Below the pieces are notes generated by a model that was not told the origin of the DNA, searched no databases, and was given only the letters and a program-made list of their open reading frames with translations. From Kushneria pakistanensis (GTDB taxonomy: Bacteria > Pseudomonadota > Gammaproteobacteria > Pseudomonadales > Halomonadaceae): a DNA stretch of 64,000 nucleotides. Position 1 is the first letter of the stretch; every line of letters starts with the position of its first letter. The translations under genes and the position numbers were made by a program. The stretch spans positions 558,001 through 622,000 of the forward strand of contig NZ_BMZM01000002.1 in NCBI RefSeq assembly GCF_014652795.1, read 5' to 3'. Positions 26,707 through 35,766 of this stretch are shown piece after piece.

Positions 26707-27570
26707 ATGGCACAACAGATTCCCCCGCAAAAGCAGGACCATCAGCCCGGCGTTGAAGGCGAGATGACCCCGCCGGCTGAATTCATGCATGCCGACTACC
26801 AGGGCAGCGGCAAGATGCAGGACATGGTTGCCATCATCACCGGTGGTGACAGCGGCATCGGCCGCGCTGCTGCCGTGCATTTCGCGCGTGAAGGCGCTGA
26901 TGTGGCCGTCATGTACCTGGAAGAACATGAAGATGCCGAAACCACGAAGCAGATGATCGAGGCCGAAGGCCGTAAAGCGCTGCTGATCAGTGGTGATGTC
27001 GCCGATGCTGACTTCTGCCGCGACTCGGTGCAAAAGGTGGTGGACACCTTCGGCAAGCTCGACGTGCTGGTCAACAACGCCGCGCAGCAGGTATTGCACA
27101 ATCTTCCCGAGGAGACCTCGGACGAAGAATGGCGCCGCACCTTTGACGTCAACATTCATGGCTATTTCTACATGGCCAAGGCTGCTATCCCGCATCTGCG
27201 CGAGACAAGGGGCGCGGTGATCAATACGACCTCCGTCAACGCCTTTGCCGGCAATGCCAACCTGCTGGCCTACACCACCACCAAGGGTGCCAATGCCGGT
27301 TTCACCCGCGCACTTTCCAAAATGTGTGTCGGTGACGGCATCCGCGTCAATCAGGTCGCGCCCGGCCCGATCTGGACGCCGCTGATCCCCTCTACCATGG
27401 GGCAGTTTGACGAAGAGATGGTCGAAGACTTCGGCAGCCAGTCGCCGATGGGGCGCGCCGGTCAACCCTCGGAGCTGGGGCCTGCCTATGTCTATCTGGC
27501 CTGCCGCGACAGCAGCTATGTGACCGGCCAGACCATCCACGTCAATGGCGGCATGATCGTCAACGGCTGA
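26707..27570 (+). CDS. Short-chain dehydrogenase/reductase, general stress type (2 of 3)
   Basis: Paralogue of the neighbouring SDR genes, 287 aa. The coenzyme motif IITGGDSGIGRAAAVHFA is followed by VAVMYLEEHEDAE, which suggests NADPH preference only weakly. The NNAAQQVL motif, Ser in NTTSVNAFAG and the catalytic YTTTKGANAG are present. The conserved N-terminal extension with QDHQPGVEGEMTPP is present. ATG 26707 follows a GGGAG site. The sigma-S-like element lies upstream. Stress-related reduction of reactive carbonyls is an inference from family and promoter. Confidence 0.9.
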   Translation: MAQQIPPQKQDHQPGVEGEMTPPAEFMHADYQGSGKMQDMVAIITGGDSGIGRAAAVHFAREGADVAVMYLEEHEDAETTKQMIEAEGRKALLISGDVADADFCRDSVQKVVDTFGKLDVLVNNAAQQVLHNLPEETSDEEWRRTFDVNIHGYFYMAKAAIPHLRETRGAVINTTSVNAFAGNANLLAYTTTKGANAGFTRALSKMCVGDGIRVNQVAPGPIWTPLIPSTMGQFDEEMVEDFGSQSPMGRAGQPSELGPAYVYLACRDSSYVTGQTIHVNGGMIVNG

Positions 27571-27691
27571 TGGAGGGGTCGCATTGCAGAGCGCATGTCT
27601 CTGCATGGGTGACCATGATTGCCCACGCTGATGGGCGGGCAGCAGTATCGCTCGCCTGTCGCCGCACCAGCTGAAAAGGGAGATTTCGAAC

Positions 27692-28549
27692 ATGGCAGAT
27701 CAGTTTCCGGCACAGTCACAGGATCGTCAGCCGGGCCTTGAGCATGAAATGACCCCGGCGCCCGAGATTATCCGCGATGACTATCGCGGCAGCGGCAAGC
27801 TCGAGGGTAAAAAGGCCATTATTACCGGTGGCGACAGCGGCATCGGTCGCAGTGCGGCGGTGCATTTTGCCCGTGAAGGCGCCGATGTGGCCGTGATGTA
27901 TCTTGATGAGCAGCAGGACGCCGAAGAGACGAAACGTCTGATCGAAGCCGAAGGACGCAAGGCGCTCCTGATCAGTGGCGATGTCAGCGACAGCGCGTTT
28001 TGTCAGCAGGCCGTTGACCAGGTGTTAAAGGAATTCGGCGAGATCAATATTCTGGTCAACAATGCCGCTCAGCAGGTGGTGCGCCAGGACATTACCGAAG
28101 TCCCCGATGAGGAATGGCGCTACACCTTTGACGTCAACATTCACGGCTACTTCTATATGGCAAAGGCCGTGCGCCCGCACCTCAAGGCCGGTGGCAGCAT
28201 CATCAACACGACCTCGATCAACCCGTTCGTGGGCAATGCCATGCTGATGGCCTATACCTCGACCAAGGGCGCGATCACGGGCTTTACGCGTTCGCTGTCG
28301 GAGTCGCTGGTCGGTGAAGGCATTCGCGTCAACGAAGTTGCGCCGGGCCCGATCTGGACACCGATCCAGCCCTCCACCATGGGTCGTTTTGATCCGACCA
28401 ACATGGAAACCCTCGGCGAGGGGATGCCGATGGGACGTGCCGGTCAGCCCAGCGAACTCGGCCCGGCCTACGTCTTTCTGGCCTCGAAGGACGCCTCCTA
28501 TATCAGCGGCCACTCGCTGCACATCAACGGTGGCGCGATCATCAACTAG
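27692..28549 (+). CDS. Short-chain dehydrogenase/reductase, general stress type (3 of 3)
   Basis: Third paralogue, 285 aa, closest to the second copy (both share REGADVAVMYL, EAEGRKALLISGDV, DEEWRxTFDVNIHGYFYMAKA). Rossmann motif IITGGDSGIGRSAAVHFA; catalytic Ser in NTTSINPFVG and Tyr/Lys in YTSTKGAITG. The N-terminal extension with QDRQPGLEHEMTPAPE matches the others. ATG 27692 has GGGAG. It lies 121 bases after copy 2 with no terminator between, so the two may be cotranscribed. A bidirectional terminator follows. Confidence 0.9.
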   Translation: MADQFPAQSQDRQPGLEHEMTPAPEIIRDDYRGSGKLEGKKAIITGGDSGIGRSAAVHFAREGADVAVMYLDEQQDAEETKRLIEAEGRKALLISGDVSDSAFCQQAVDQVLKEFGEINILVNNAAQQVVRQDITEVPDEEWRYTFDVNIHGYFYMAKAVRPHLKAGGSIINTTSINPFVGNAMLMAYTSTKGAITGFTRSLSESLVGEGIRVNEVAPGPIWTPIQPSTMGRFDPTNMETLGEGMPMGRAGQPSELGPAYVFLASKDASYISGHSLHINGGAIIN

Positions 28550-28577
28550 GGCGTCACAGCGCCTTGATTAAGCACTG

Positions 28578-28614
28578 AAAACCGCCTCCCGGCACTGTCG
28601 GGAGGCGGTTTTTT
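28578..28614. terminator. Bidirectional terminator between the third SDR gene and the glucosidase gene
   Basis: A 12- to 13-bp stem (AAACCGCCTCCCG with CGGGAGGCGGTTT) closes a short loop. It has a T run on the plus side and TTTT on the minus side. It serves the converging SDR (+) and beta-glucosidase (-) genes. Confidence 0.93.
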
Positions 28615-28648
28615 GTGGCGGGCGTTTTCTGGGGTGGAACGGCCTGAA

Positions 28649-31006
28649 TCAGGGCGCGTTGCCGGGTGTTGCCTCGTTGGCCGCCACGCGCTGCTCATCC
28701 GATGCCGGAGAGGGCGCCGGGTCGCGCGCGAGCTTCCCCATCGCGACCACCCCTGTCGGCAGCGCCACACGCTGCGTCTCGTCAATCCCGGTGGCCGAGT
28801 CTGCCAGACTCACCCGATAGTCGCCGCCGGCAAGTTGCCACTGACGCTTGCTGCTGTCATAGCGGGCGAACTGTCGGGGGTCGATCTCGATACTCACCTC
28901 TCGGGACTGGCCGGGTGCAAGCTCAAGGCTCTTCCAGCCGCCCAGGCGCGCCGGGGAACCATCGGGGGCGTGCACATAGAGCTGCGGCGTGGTGCGGCCT
29001 TCGCGATCACCGGTATTGGTCACCGTGAAGTGCGCGGTCACGTTCTGACCATGCTTCTCAAGCCTTAACCCGTGGCGCTCGAAGGTGGTGTAGGAAAGCC
29101 CGTGGCCGAAGGGATACAGCGGCGTTTTGCCTTCGCGCTCGAACCAGCGATAGCCCACGTCGGCGCCTTCGCGGTTGTAGTCGACATCGAAAAAGGCGCT
29201 GTTGCCGATGGTGAGCCCCGGCACCTGCGGCCGCGGTAGCTGCTCGTCATTTTGCGGGAAGGTGACCGGCAGGCGCCCCGAAGGATTGTGCTGCCCGAAA
29301 AGCACATTGGCGATCGCCTCGCCGCCACGCTGGCCTGGATACCAGGCCTCGACAATGGCTTTAACGTCATCACGCCAGGGCATGGCCACCGGCCCGCCGG
29401 TTTCCAGCACCACCACCGTGCGCGGGTTGGCCTTCGCCACGGCCTCAATCAGCGCATTCTGCTCGCCTTCAAGCGCCAGCGAGTTCATGTCCATGGTCTC
29501 CGAGGTCCACTGCTGGGCAAAGACTATGGCCACGTCGCTCTCACGGGCCCGGCGCACTGCCTCGTCAATGTCATTGCCGGCGCTGAAGCTCACCTTCGAC
29601 TCGGGCGCGTGCAGGCCGATGGCGCCCAGCGGTGAGGACTTTGGATACAGCCGCTGGGTGTTGACGCCCTTGGGTGGATTGAGATCCGGCAGGGCGTCAC
29701 CATCCATCGGCACCACCGCCGCCGAGCCCCCGCCGGCGATCACGGCGCGGTCGGCATGCGCCCCGGTCACGCTGATACGCTTGTCCCGCGCGCCGTCCAG
29801 CGGCAGAACGTCGTCATCATTTTTCAAAAGCACCATCGCATTTTCGGCAATGGTCTGGGCGACGTCGGCGTTGGCCTTTTCATCAATGGGCTCACCGGCG
29901 GGTGGATGATCCACCAGCCCGGAGGCGAAGGTGCTGCGCAGAATACGAAAGGCCATGTCATCGATGCGCTCGCGGGAAACCTCGCCACGCTCAACGGCCT
30001 TTTCCAGCAGGGCGCCAAAATAGACCACACCGTCAAAGTCCTCGGCCGCCGACTGCTGATCAAGCCCTGCATTGGCCGAAGGGGCGCCTGAATAGACCGC
30101 GCCCCAGTCGGACATCACAAAACCCGGATAGCCCCACTCGTCCTTGAGCACCTGATTGAGCAGGTAGTTGTTCTGACAGGCGTAGTCGCCGTTGACGCGG
30201 TTATAGGCGCACATCGCCGCGCCCGGATGGCTGTGTTCGAGTGCATAGCGAAACGACAGCAGGTCGGACTCCTGCAGCGCCTGGTCACTGATATCGGCGC
30301 TCAGCTTGTGCCGCCCGGTCTCCTGAGCGTTCATCGCAAAGTGCTTGATGGTCGACATCACGTGCTGGCTTTCGATGCCGTTGATCTTGGCGGCAGCTGT
30401 CAGGCCCGACAGCAATGGATCTTCCCCCGGCATCTCGTAGTTGCGCCCGGCACGCGGGTCGCGTATCAGTCCGGCGGTACCGCCCAGCAGCACATTGAAG
30501 CCGTAATGACGTGCCTCGCGGGCAATCATCTCGCCGCCCTGACGAGAAAGTGCCGGCTGCCAGGTGGCGGCAGCGGCCAGCACCGAGGGCAATGCAGTGG
30601 CCTGGCGGTCCGGGTCGATCCAGCCCGGATTGGTCACGCCGAGATCGGCATCGGTCTGCTGCTGGGCCGGAATGCCCAGCCGGCTGACGCCCGGCACAAA
30701 CCCGGCCGAACCGATGGCGCCGCGTACCCGCTGTGACGCATCCATGGGGGCGGCAAAATCCCCGGCTAGAAGCTGCATCTTCTCGGTGGTGGTCATCTCG
30801 GCCAGTGCCGCGCGGGCGCGCTCGTCCGGCGTGCGGGACTGATCCATCCACGGCGCCTGCGACAGGCGTTCGCTCAGGGCCTGCTCGGCCTGAGCCAGAC
30901 GGCCGGGGCGCTGATCCGGCACCGGCGGCATCTGCGTGGCCAGCACCTGGCCGCTAAAACAGACGACAGACAGCGTGATCGCGGACAGGAAAGTGCGTTG
31001 GCGCAT
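28649..31006 (-). CDS. Periplasmic beta-glucosidase, glycoside hydrolase family 3
   Basis: Secreted GH3 enzyme of 785 aa that releases glucose from beta-glucosides (BglX type). A signal peptide occupies about residues 1-23. The N-terminal barrel carries KHFAMN and the nucleophile Asp near residue 298 in GYPGFVMSDWGAVYSG. The C-terminal alpha/beta sandwich follows. The fibronectin-III-like domain ends the protein (YTTFERHGLRL, LGGWKSLELAPGQSREVSIE). ATG 31006 has GGAG some 11 bases upstream. It follows a sugar-porter gene on the same strand with a 163-base gap, suggesting a glucoside-use unit. Family 3 members may also cleave xylosides; the substrate is not proven. Confidence 0.93.
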   Translation of the reverse strand: MRQRTFLSAITLSVVCFSGQVLATQMPPVPDQRPGRLAQAEQALSERLSQAPWMDQSRTPDERARAALAEMTTTEKMQLLAGDFAAPMDASQRVRGAIGSAGFVPGVSRLGIPAQQQTDADLGVTNPGWIDPDRQATALPSVLAAAATWQPALSRQGGEMIAREARHYGFNVLLGGTAGLIRDPRAGRNYEMPGEDPLLSGLTAAAKINGIESQHVMSTIKHFAMNAQETGRHKLSADISDQALQESDLLSFRYALEHSHPGAAMCAYNRVNGDYACQNNYLLNQVLKDEWGYPGFVMSDWGAVYSGAPSANAGLDQQSAAEDFDGVVYFGALLEKAVERGEVSRERIDDMAFRILRSTFASGLVDHPPAGEPIDEKANADVAQTIAENAMVLLKNDDDVLPLDGARDKRISVTGAHADRAVIAGGGSAAVVPMDGDALPDLNPPKGVNTQRLYPKSSPLGAIGLHAPESKVSFSAGNDIDEAVRRARESDVAIVFAQQWTSETMDMNSLALEGEQNALIEAVAKANPRTVVVLETGGPVAMPWRDDVKAIVEAWYPGQRGGEAIANVLFGQHNPSGRLPVTFPQNDEQLPRPQVPGLTIGNSAFFDVDYNREGADVGYRWFEREGKTPLYPFGHGLSYTTFERHGLRLEKHGQNVTAHFTVTNTGDREGRTTPQLYVHAPDGSPARLGGWKSLELAPGQSREVSIEIDPRQFARYDSSKRQWQLAGGDYRVSLADSATGIDETQRVALPTGVVAMGKLARDPAPSPASDEQRVAANEATPGNAP

Positions 31007-31169
31007 GCGTAGGGCGTCTCCAGATGATCAAGGCAGTCAACAAACGGACTACCTTAGTCGTATCGGGCGCGCCTGACTGTGTCAAAACGTCAGCATTTGC
31101 CAGCATCCATGAGCGAGTGTGAAGCGGCGTCAGCATGCGCAACACAAGGGTCATGACACTACTTTTACC

Positions 31170-32555
31170 TCACTGTCCGGGACGAAAGCGCCCTTCATGC
31201 AGGCTCTGTTCGATCTGCTCGAGACTTCGCCCCTTCGTCTCCGGCACCAGCCGCCATACGAACAGCACGCCCAGCACGTTGAGCACGGCGTAAAACCACA
31301 TCGCGCCGCCGGTGCCGAGTGCATTGACCATGGTCAGCGCCGTGCCGGTCAGAATCAGGTTGGATCCCCACAGCGTTGCCGCATGCAGGCTGGTGGCCTG
31401 CTCGCGAATCGCCAGCGGATAGACCTCGGAGCCGATCAGCCAGCCCACCACCTGGATGCCGCCGGCATTGAAGATCATGAAGACCAGAATGCAGGCCACG
31501 ATCAGCCAGCTGCTGGCACCGTCGCCGCCCTCATGCAGGCGAAACACCGCGCCCAGCACGAGCAGGGCAAGCGCTGCCCCCGGCATCATCAAAAGCGTCA
31601 GTCGCCGTCTGCCGAGCCGGTCCACCACCAGCTTTCCGGCCACGGTCATGATCAGATAAACCACGGCTACGCCCAGCGCCGAATAGAGCGCAGCGCTGTC
31701 GCCAAAGCCGGCGTCACGTAAAAAGGTGGGGGTGTAGTAGATCATCATCTCGATGCCCGAGAGCTGGGTAAAGGCCGCCACACCCAGCCCGGCCACCAGG
31801 GCCGGACGCATCTTCGGATGGAGCACGGCGCGCCAGCCGCCTTCCTGCTGCTCGCGGGTCTGCACCTGCTTGATCTCGTCGATCTCCTTCTCGATGGCGC
31901 GCTGATCTTCCCGTACGCGCGCCAGGGCCTGGCGGGCCTCATCCTCACGGCTCTGGCGCACCAGCCAGCGTGGGCTGTCCGGCAGCCAGATCATGCTGAT
32001 CAGCAAAAGGGTGGCCGGCACCAGCCCCACGCCAAACATGACGCGCCAGCTCCAAAGATCCTGCAGGAAAGAGCCCACCAGCGCGGCGGCCAGAATGCCG
32101 ATGCCGATGGAGACGTTGAACCAGGTCACCATGCGCCCGCGAACCCCGGCCGGAGCCAGTTCGGCAATATAGGTCGGCACGACCTGAGTGGCACCGCCCA
32201 CGGCAAAGCCGAGCACCAGACGCGCCACGCCCAGCCACAGCGCTGTGGGAGAAAACGCGGCCCCCAGCGCGCCCAGGGCAAAGATGGCCGCCACGATCAT
32301 GATGGTCAGTCGCCGGCCCAGACGGCGCGAGACTCGGGCACAGATCAGCGCGCCGATCACGGCGCCGACCAGAATGGCGCTGGTCACCATCTCCTGGCCG
32401 CGGTGTTCAAGTGAAAAATCATCGCTGATCTGCAACAGCGCGCCGGAGATGATGCCGGTGTCGTAGCCGTAGAGAAATCCCGAGATGGCGGCCACGCAGG
32501 CCACGATCTGAATAAAGCGGCCGGCATGGCCGGTATCCTGCGCGCGCGGGGACAT
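31170..32555 (-). CDS. MFS sugar porter (sugar:H+ symporter)
   Basis: Inner-membrane transporter with 12 predicted helices and 461 aa. Sugar-porter signatures are present: GFLYGYDTGIISGAL in helix 1, the RRLGRR cytoplasmic loop motif, PTYIAELAPAGVRGR after helix 4, LPDSPRWLV before the central loop, and PETKGRSLEQIE at the C terminus. It is upstream of the GH3 glucosidase, which would release monosaccharide for it. ATG 32555 follows GAGGGAGC. The sugar is not determined; galactose, xylose and glucose are possible. Confidence 0.9.
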   Translation of the reverse strand: MSPRAQDTGHAGRFIQIVACVAAISGFLYGYDTGIISGALLQISDDFSLEHRGQEMVTSAILVGAVIGALICARVSRRLGRRLTIMIVAAIFALGALGAAFSPTALWLGVARLVLGFAVGGATQVVPTYIAELAPAGVRGRMVTWFNVSIGIGILAAALVGSFLQDLWSWRVMFGVGLVPATLLLISMIWLPDSPRWLVRQSREDEARQALARVREDQRAIEKEIDEIKQVQTREQQEGGWRAVLHPKMRPALVAGLGVAAFTQLSGIEMMIYYTPTFLRDAGFGDSAALYSALGVAVVYLIMTVAGKLVVDRLGRRRLTLLMMPGAALALLVLGAVFRLHEGGDGASSWLIVACILVFMIFNAGGIQVVGWLIGSEVYPLAIREQATSLHAATLWGSNLILTGTALTMVNALGTGGAMWFYAVLNVLGVLFVWRLVPETKGRSLEQIEQSLHEGRFRPGQ

Positions 32556-32730
32556 GACGCTCCCTCATTGACGATGGTGTTGTAGCCCGGGGGCAGCCAT
32601 CGGGCGTGTATCACGGCTGCCGGTGTGCGCCTCAGGATAGTCAGTGAGGGGACGCACGCCGGGCCGACCTGAGCGTTGCGTGGAGAGACCCGCCGCGAAC
32701 GATCCCCTGAAATCAAAGGTCGGGTATATA

Positions 32731-32763
32731 AAAGGGGCGCCCCCGATGGTCGGGAGCGCCCCT
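32731..32763 (-). terminator. Terminator of the first PAP2 gene
   Basis: A 14-bp stem with a single mismatch (AGGGGCGCCCCCGA with TCGGGAGCGCCCCT) and a TGG loop. On the minus strand it is followed by TTTTATATA. Confidence 0.85.
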
Positions 32764-32823
32764 GTTGGCTGCGAAGGATGATCGCCACAAGAGACGGCCT
32801 GCGCGAGAGTGATGCAACAGGGC

Positions 32824-33651
32824 CTAGATCATGGCGGCCAGACCGCTGAGAAGCTCTCGGGGTTCTTCCATCAGCGTGGCAATGGCGTAACACGCCATGA
32901 AGGCGACGGGATAGAACCACTGCGGGTGCGTCCGGCTGAATCCGGTCAGCCAGGCGCCGATGCGTCGAAAGGGCGTCAACAGGGCCAGCTCGATCACGAC
33001 CACGCTCAGGATGCCGCCGGCGATGACGTCGGTGGCGAAGTGAAAGCCCATGTAGACGCGCGAGAAGGACACCAGTACGGCAAACACGATCGCCAGTACC
33101 CCCAGTGGGCGGCAAAAGCGCCAGACGACATAGCCCAGACCGATAAAGACGGCGGCATGGTCACTGGGAAAGGAGGTGAGATCGTGAAATTCCGGCGAGA
33201 TATTAAACGGCGGCGTCATGCCGAGCACTTCATCCTGCAGGGGGCGCGGGTTGGCCGGGATGAAGATCTGCATCACGCGGCTGACCAGCGAAGTCACAAA
33301 GGCGGCGATGGTGCAGATCAGGATATCGCCGCGACGCGCGATCATCGAGGGCATGCACCAGATGGCACAGATGGCAGCCACTAGCGGCACGCCGGTAATC
33401 AGCTTTTGATAGGAGAACGCGTTCATGAAGTAATCCAGCAGGGCGTTTTGCTGCGCCGGCTGATTGATGAAGCTCATGAAGGCATATTCTACCGTCGTAC
33501 CTGACAGTGCCAGGGGCGCAAGGATCACAAAGGCGATCAGCGCCACCACGATCCGGGGCCAGGAGGGAGCATCGGCGGCCAGTGAAGAATGGAGGCTGGC
33601 GCGATCAGCGTCAGATGAGGCGTTGGTAGCGGTGGTAGCACGAGATGACAT
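32824..33651 (-). CDS. PAP2-family membrane phosphatase (copy 1)
   Basis: Integral membrane lipid phosphatase of the PAP2 superfamily, 275 aa, with about five or six hydrophobic segments. The three phosphatase motifs are present: RPLQDE region (motif 1), SFPSDHAAVF (motif 2, with Asp replacing the usual Gly) and SRVYMGFHFATDVIAGG (motif 3 with catalytic His and Asp). Substrates are typically undecaprenyl pyrophosphate or phosphatidate-like lipids. It is a tandem paralogue of the next gene. The first 30 residues are polar. The C-terminal WFYPVAFMACYAIATLMEE is shared by both copies. Confidence 0.85.
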   Translation of the reverse strand: MSSRATTATNASSDADRASLHSSLAADAPSWPRIVVALIAFVILAPLALSGTTVEYAFMSFINQPAQQNALLDYFMNAFSYQKLITGVPLVAAICAIWCMPSMIARRGDILICTIAAFVTSLVSRVMQIFIPANPRPLQDEVLGMTPPFNISPEFHDLTSFPSDHAAVFIGLGYVVWRFCRPLGVLAIVFAVLVSFSRVYMGFHFATDVIAGGILSVVVIELALLTPFRRIGAWLTGFSRTHPQWFYPVAFMACYAIATLMEEPRELLSGLAAMI

Positions 33652-33751
33652 GAGGACTCAATTGGAAGTTTTTTTTAAGGATGTCGAAGTATGGTTAACA
33701 AAACCGCTGATGACTGTGTCAACGAGATTGGCTTTGTATCATCGGGTAAGT

Positions 33752-33783
33752 AAAACCTTCGGGCGTAAAAAACCGCCCGAAGG
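33752..33783 (-). terminator. Terminator of the second PAP2 gene
   Basis: A perfect 10-bp stem (CCTTCGGGCG with CGCCCGAAGG) closes an 8-base A/T-rich loop. On the minus strand it is followed by TTTTACTT. Confidence 0.8.
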
Positions 33784-33809
33784 CGGCGTGAGTTTTGACA
33801 GGGTCGAGG

Positions 33810-34616
33810 CTAAAGGATGAACCTCAGCAGGCCGCTGGCCAGCTGCCTGAGCTCTTCCACCAGCGTGGCAATGCCGTAACAGGCGATAAACGCCAGCGGG
33901 TAAAACCAGTGCGGGGCTGTCTGGCTGAAGCCGGCAAACCAGCCGCCGATGCGCTGAAAGGGCGTCAAAAGCGCGATCTGGACGGTCAGGATCGCCAGCG
34001 CGCCGCCGCCAATGATGTCGGTAATAAAATGAAAACCGAGATAGATCCGGGTAAAGCAGAGCAGGACAGCAAAGGCGATGGCCGCCATGCCAAGTTTTCG
34101 ATGCATGCGCCAGATCACCCAGGCCAGCCCGATATAGACGGCGCCATGATCGCTGGGAAAGGAGCTGAAATCGTGCAGCGTCTGGGCGTCTACACCGGCC
34201 GGCGGGGTCATGTTCAGTGCCTCGTCCTGCAGCGGCCGCGGATGCGGTGGGGTCAGCTGCTGCATGATGCGACTCAGCGCCGCCGAGCAGAAGGCCGCCA
34301 CGCTACAGGTCAAAAGCTCGGCACGCCGGGGCATCAGTGATGGCATGAACCACAGCGCCCAGAGCCCCGCGACCAGTCCCACCCCGGAAATCAGGTTCTG
34401 ATAGGACAGAACGTGCATGATGTAATCAAACAGCGGGCTTTCACGGGCCATCTGATTGATGGCCAGCATGGCCTGTTCTTCCATGCCTAGGGGCATGATG
34501 AAAGTGATCAGGGTGGTGGTAATCACCAGTAACAGGGCGATCAGCGCTACAACGCTTTCACGAAGGGCGGACCGCCCGCTTTGATGGCCGACATGTTGAA
34601 GGGGAGTAGAGGACAT
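33810..34616 (-). CDS. PAP2-family membrane phosphatase (copy 2)
   Basis: Paralogue of the neighbouring PAP2 gene with the same order of motifs: HPRPLQDEALNM, SFPSDHGAVYIG and TRIYLGFHFITDIIGGG. It also shares the WFYPLAFIACYGIATLVEE C-terminal segment. Five or six membrane spans. I start it at ATG 34616 (268 aa); a GTG at 34637 would give 275 aa, and neither has a good ribosome site. The pair probably arose by duplication and may differ in lipid substrate. The function beyond lipid phosphate hydrolysis is not known. Confidence 0.83.
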   Translation of the reverse strand: MSSTPLQHVGHQSGRSALRESVVALIALLLVITTTLITFIMPLGMEEQAMLAINQMARESPLFDYIMHVLSYQNLISGVGLVAGLWALWFMPSLMPRRAELLTCSVAAFCSAALSRIMQQLTPPHPRPLQDEALNMTPPAGVDAQTLHDFSSFPSDHGAVYIGLAWVIWRMHRKLGMAAIAFAVLLCFTRIYLGFHFITDIIGGGALAILTVQIALLTPFQRIGGWFAGFSQTAPHWFYPLAFIACYGIATLVEELRQLASGLLRFIL

Positions 34617-34719
34617 TGGTTGCCAGATTAAGTTCACTTTAATATGACAGCATTATGAATATTAAATGACTGCGATATTGTGTTCATTCGTGCATGAGAA
34701 GGTAGTGCTTTGTAAGTTT

Positions 34720-34745
34720 GCGGCCTGCCAGTAATAACAGGCCGC
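34720..34745. terminator. Hairpin after the reductase gene
   Basis: A perfect 8-bp stem (GCGGCCTG with CAGGCCGC) has a 10-base loop, 18 bases after the stop of the minus-strand reductase gene. There is no proper T run on the minus strand (AAACTTAC), so termination is only probable. Confidence 0.45.
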
Positions 34746-34763
34746 GATGTTTTTAAACGCCAG

Positions 34764-35645
34764 TCAGGCGCTGTGACGACGTAGATAGTCGTGTATGGCA
34801 GCAATATCCTGCTCGCCCAGCCCGGCATCGACGGCCTCGCGCCATATCTCGCTGATGCGCACCAGTCCCGGCAGGTTGGTATCGCCGGCGGCTTCCAGAG
34901 CAAGCCTGGCGTCCTTGAGTCCCCATTCCAGTGCCATCTGAGCGCTGTATTCCTCGCCACCGATCTTGTCGAGCTTGGCCTTCACGTAGGGCGCGGCCAG
35001 CGGTCCGCCGTCGAGCACTGACCAGAGCTCATCGGGGGAAAAGCCAAGTGTCTGCGCCAGGCGTGCGCTTTCGGCAATGCCCTGCATCATGTGAATCAGC
35101 CAGGCGTTGACGACAAGCTTCATGCGCGACCCGCGCCCGGCATCCCCCAGCCAGACCACGCGTTTGGAGATGGCGTTAAATACCGTATCGATGCCCTCGG
35201 CGGCGTTTTGATCACCACTGGCCAGCACCGAGATGGTGGCCTGCTCGGCCGGCGCCTTGGTGCCGGAGACCGGGGCATCAATGAAGGTGATATCCGGGCG
35301 GGCCGTCTTGATCGCCTTGATCAGTGATTCGGTCTGCGCAACGCCGATGGTGCCCATCTGAATCACCACGCCGTTCTCGGGCAGGTGTTTCAGAGCGTTG
35401 CCTTCTCCCAGCAGTACTTCTCGGGTGGTTTCAAAATCCGGCAGCATGGTGATGACAAACCGGGCGCCGCTGACGGCCTCTGCGGCACTTTCAGCGTTGA
35501 TGGCGCCCTGGTCGGCCAGATCATTCCCGCGCGAGTGCGTGCGGTTCCAGACCCGCACCGACAGGTCATTTTTCAGAAGATTGGCGGCAAAGGCGTGGCC
35601 CATGGCGCCCAGGCCGAGAACGGCAACGGTCGTGTTGTGTGACAT
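34764..35645 (-). CDS. NAD(P)-dependent beta-hydroxyacid dehydrogenase-type oxidoreductase
   Basis: Member of the 6-phosphogluconate/3-hydroxyisobutyrate dehydrogenase fold, 293 aa. The Rossmann motif VAVLGLGAMGHAFAANLL is at residues 6-23. VWNRTHSRG follows, where Asn-Arg after strand 2 suggests NADPH. The substrate loop DAPVSGTKAPAEQATISV is present. Catalytic Lys is in SRMKLVVNAWL. Relatives include tartronate semialdehyde, glyoxylate/succinic semialdehyde and imine reductases, so the substrate is open. ATG 35645 follows GGAG; the frame reaches 35717. It is a single-gene unit after a terminator. Confidence 0.85.
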   Translation of the reverse strand: MSHNTTVAVLGLGAMGHAFAANLLKNDLSVRVWNRTHSRGNDLADQGAINAESAAEAVSGARFVITMLPDFETTREVLLGEGNALKHLPENGVVIQMGTIGVAQTESLIKAIKTARPDITFIDAPVSGTKAPAEQATISVLASGDQNAAEGIDTVFNAISKRVVWLGDAGRGSRMKLVVNAWLIHMMQGIAESARLAQTLGFSPDELWSVLDGGPLAAPYVKAKLDKIGGEEYSAQMALEWGLKDARLALEAAGDTNLPGLVRISEIWREAVDAGLGEQDIAAIHDYLRRHSA

Positions 35646-35716
35646 GTGGCAATGCTCCATCGATTGTTCCGGATAGATCGCATCAGCGTAGCGTGACGCG
35701 CCTGAAAGCATGAACA

Positions 35717-35744
35717 CAAAAACGCCCCGGCAGGGCCGGGGCGT
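35717..35744 (-). terminator. Terminator of the zinc dehydrogenase gene
   Basis: A perfect 10-bp stem (ACGCCCCGGC with GCCGGGGCGT) with an AGG loop is followed on the minus strand by TTTTTGTG. Confidence 0.9.
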
Positions 35745-35766
35745 CTTCCGGATCGTGGTCTGTGAA

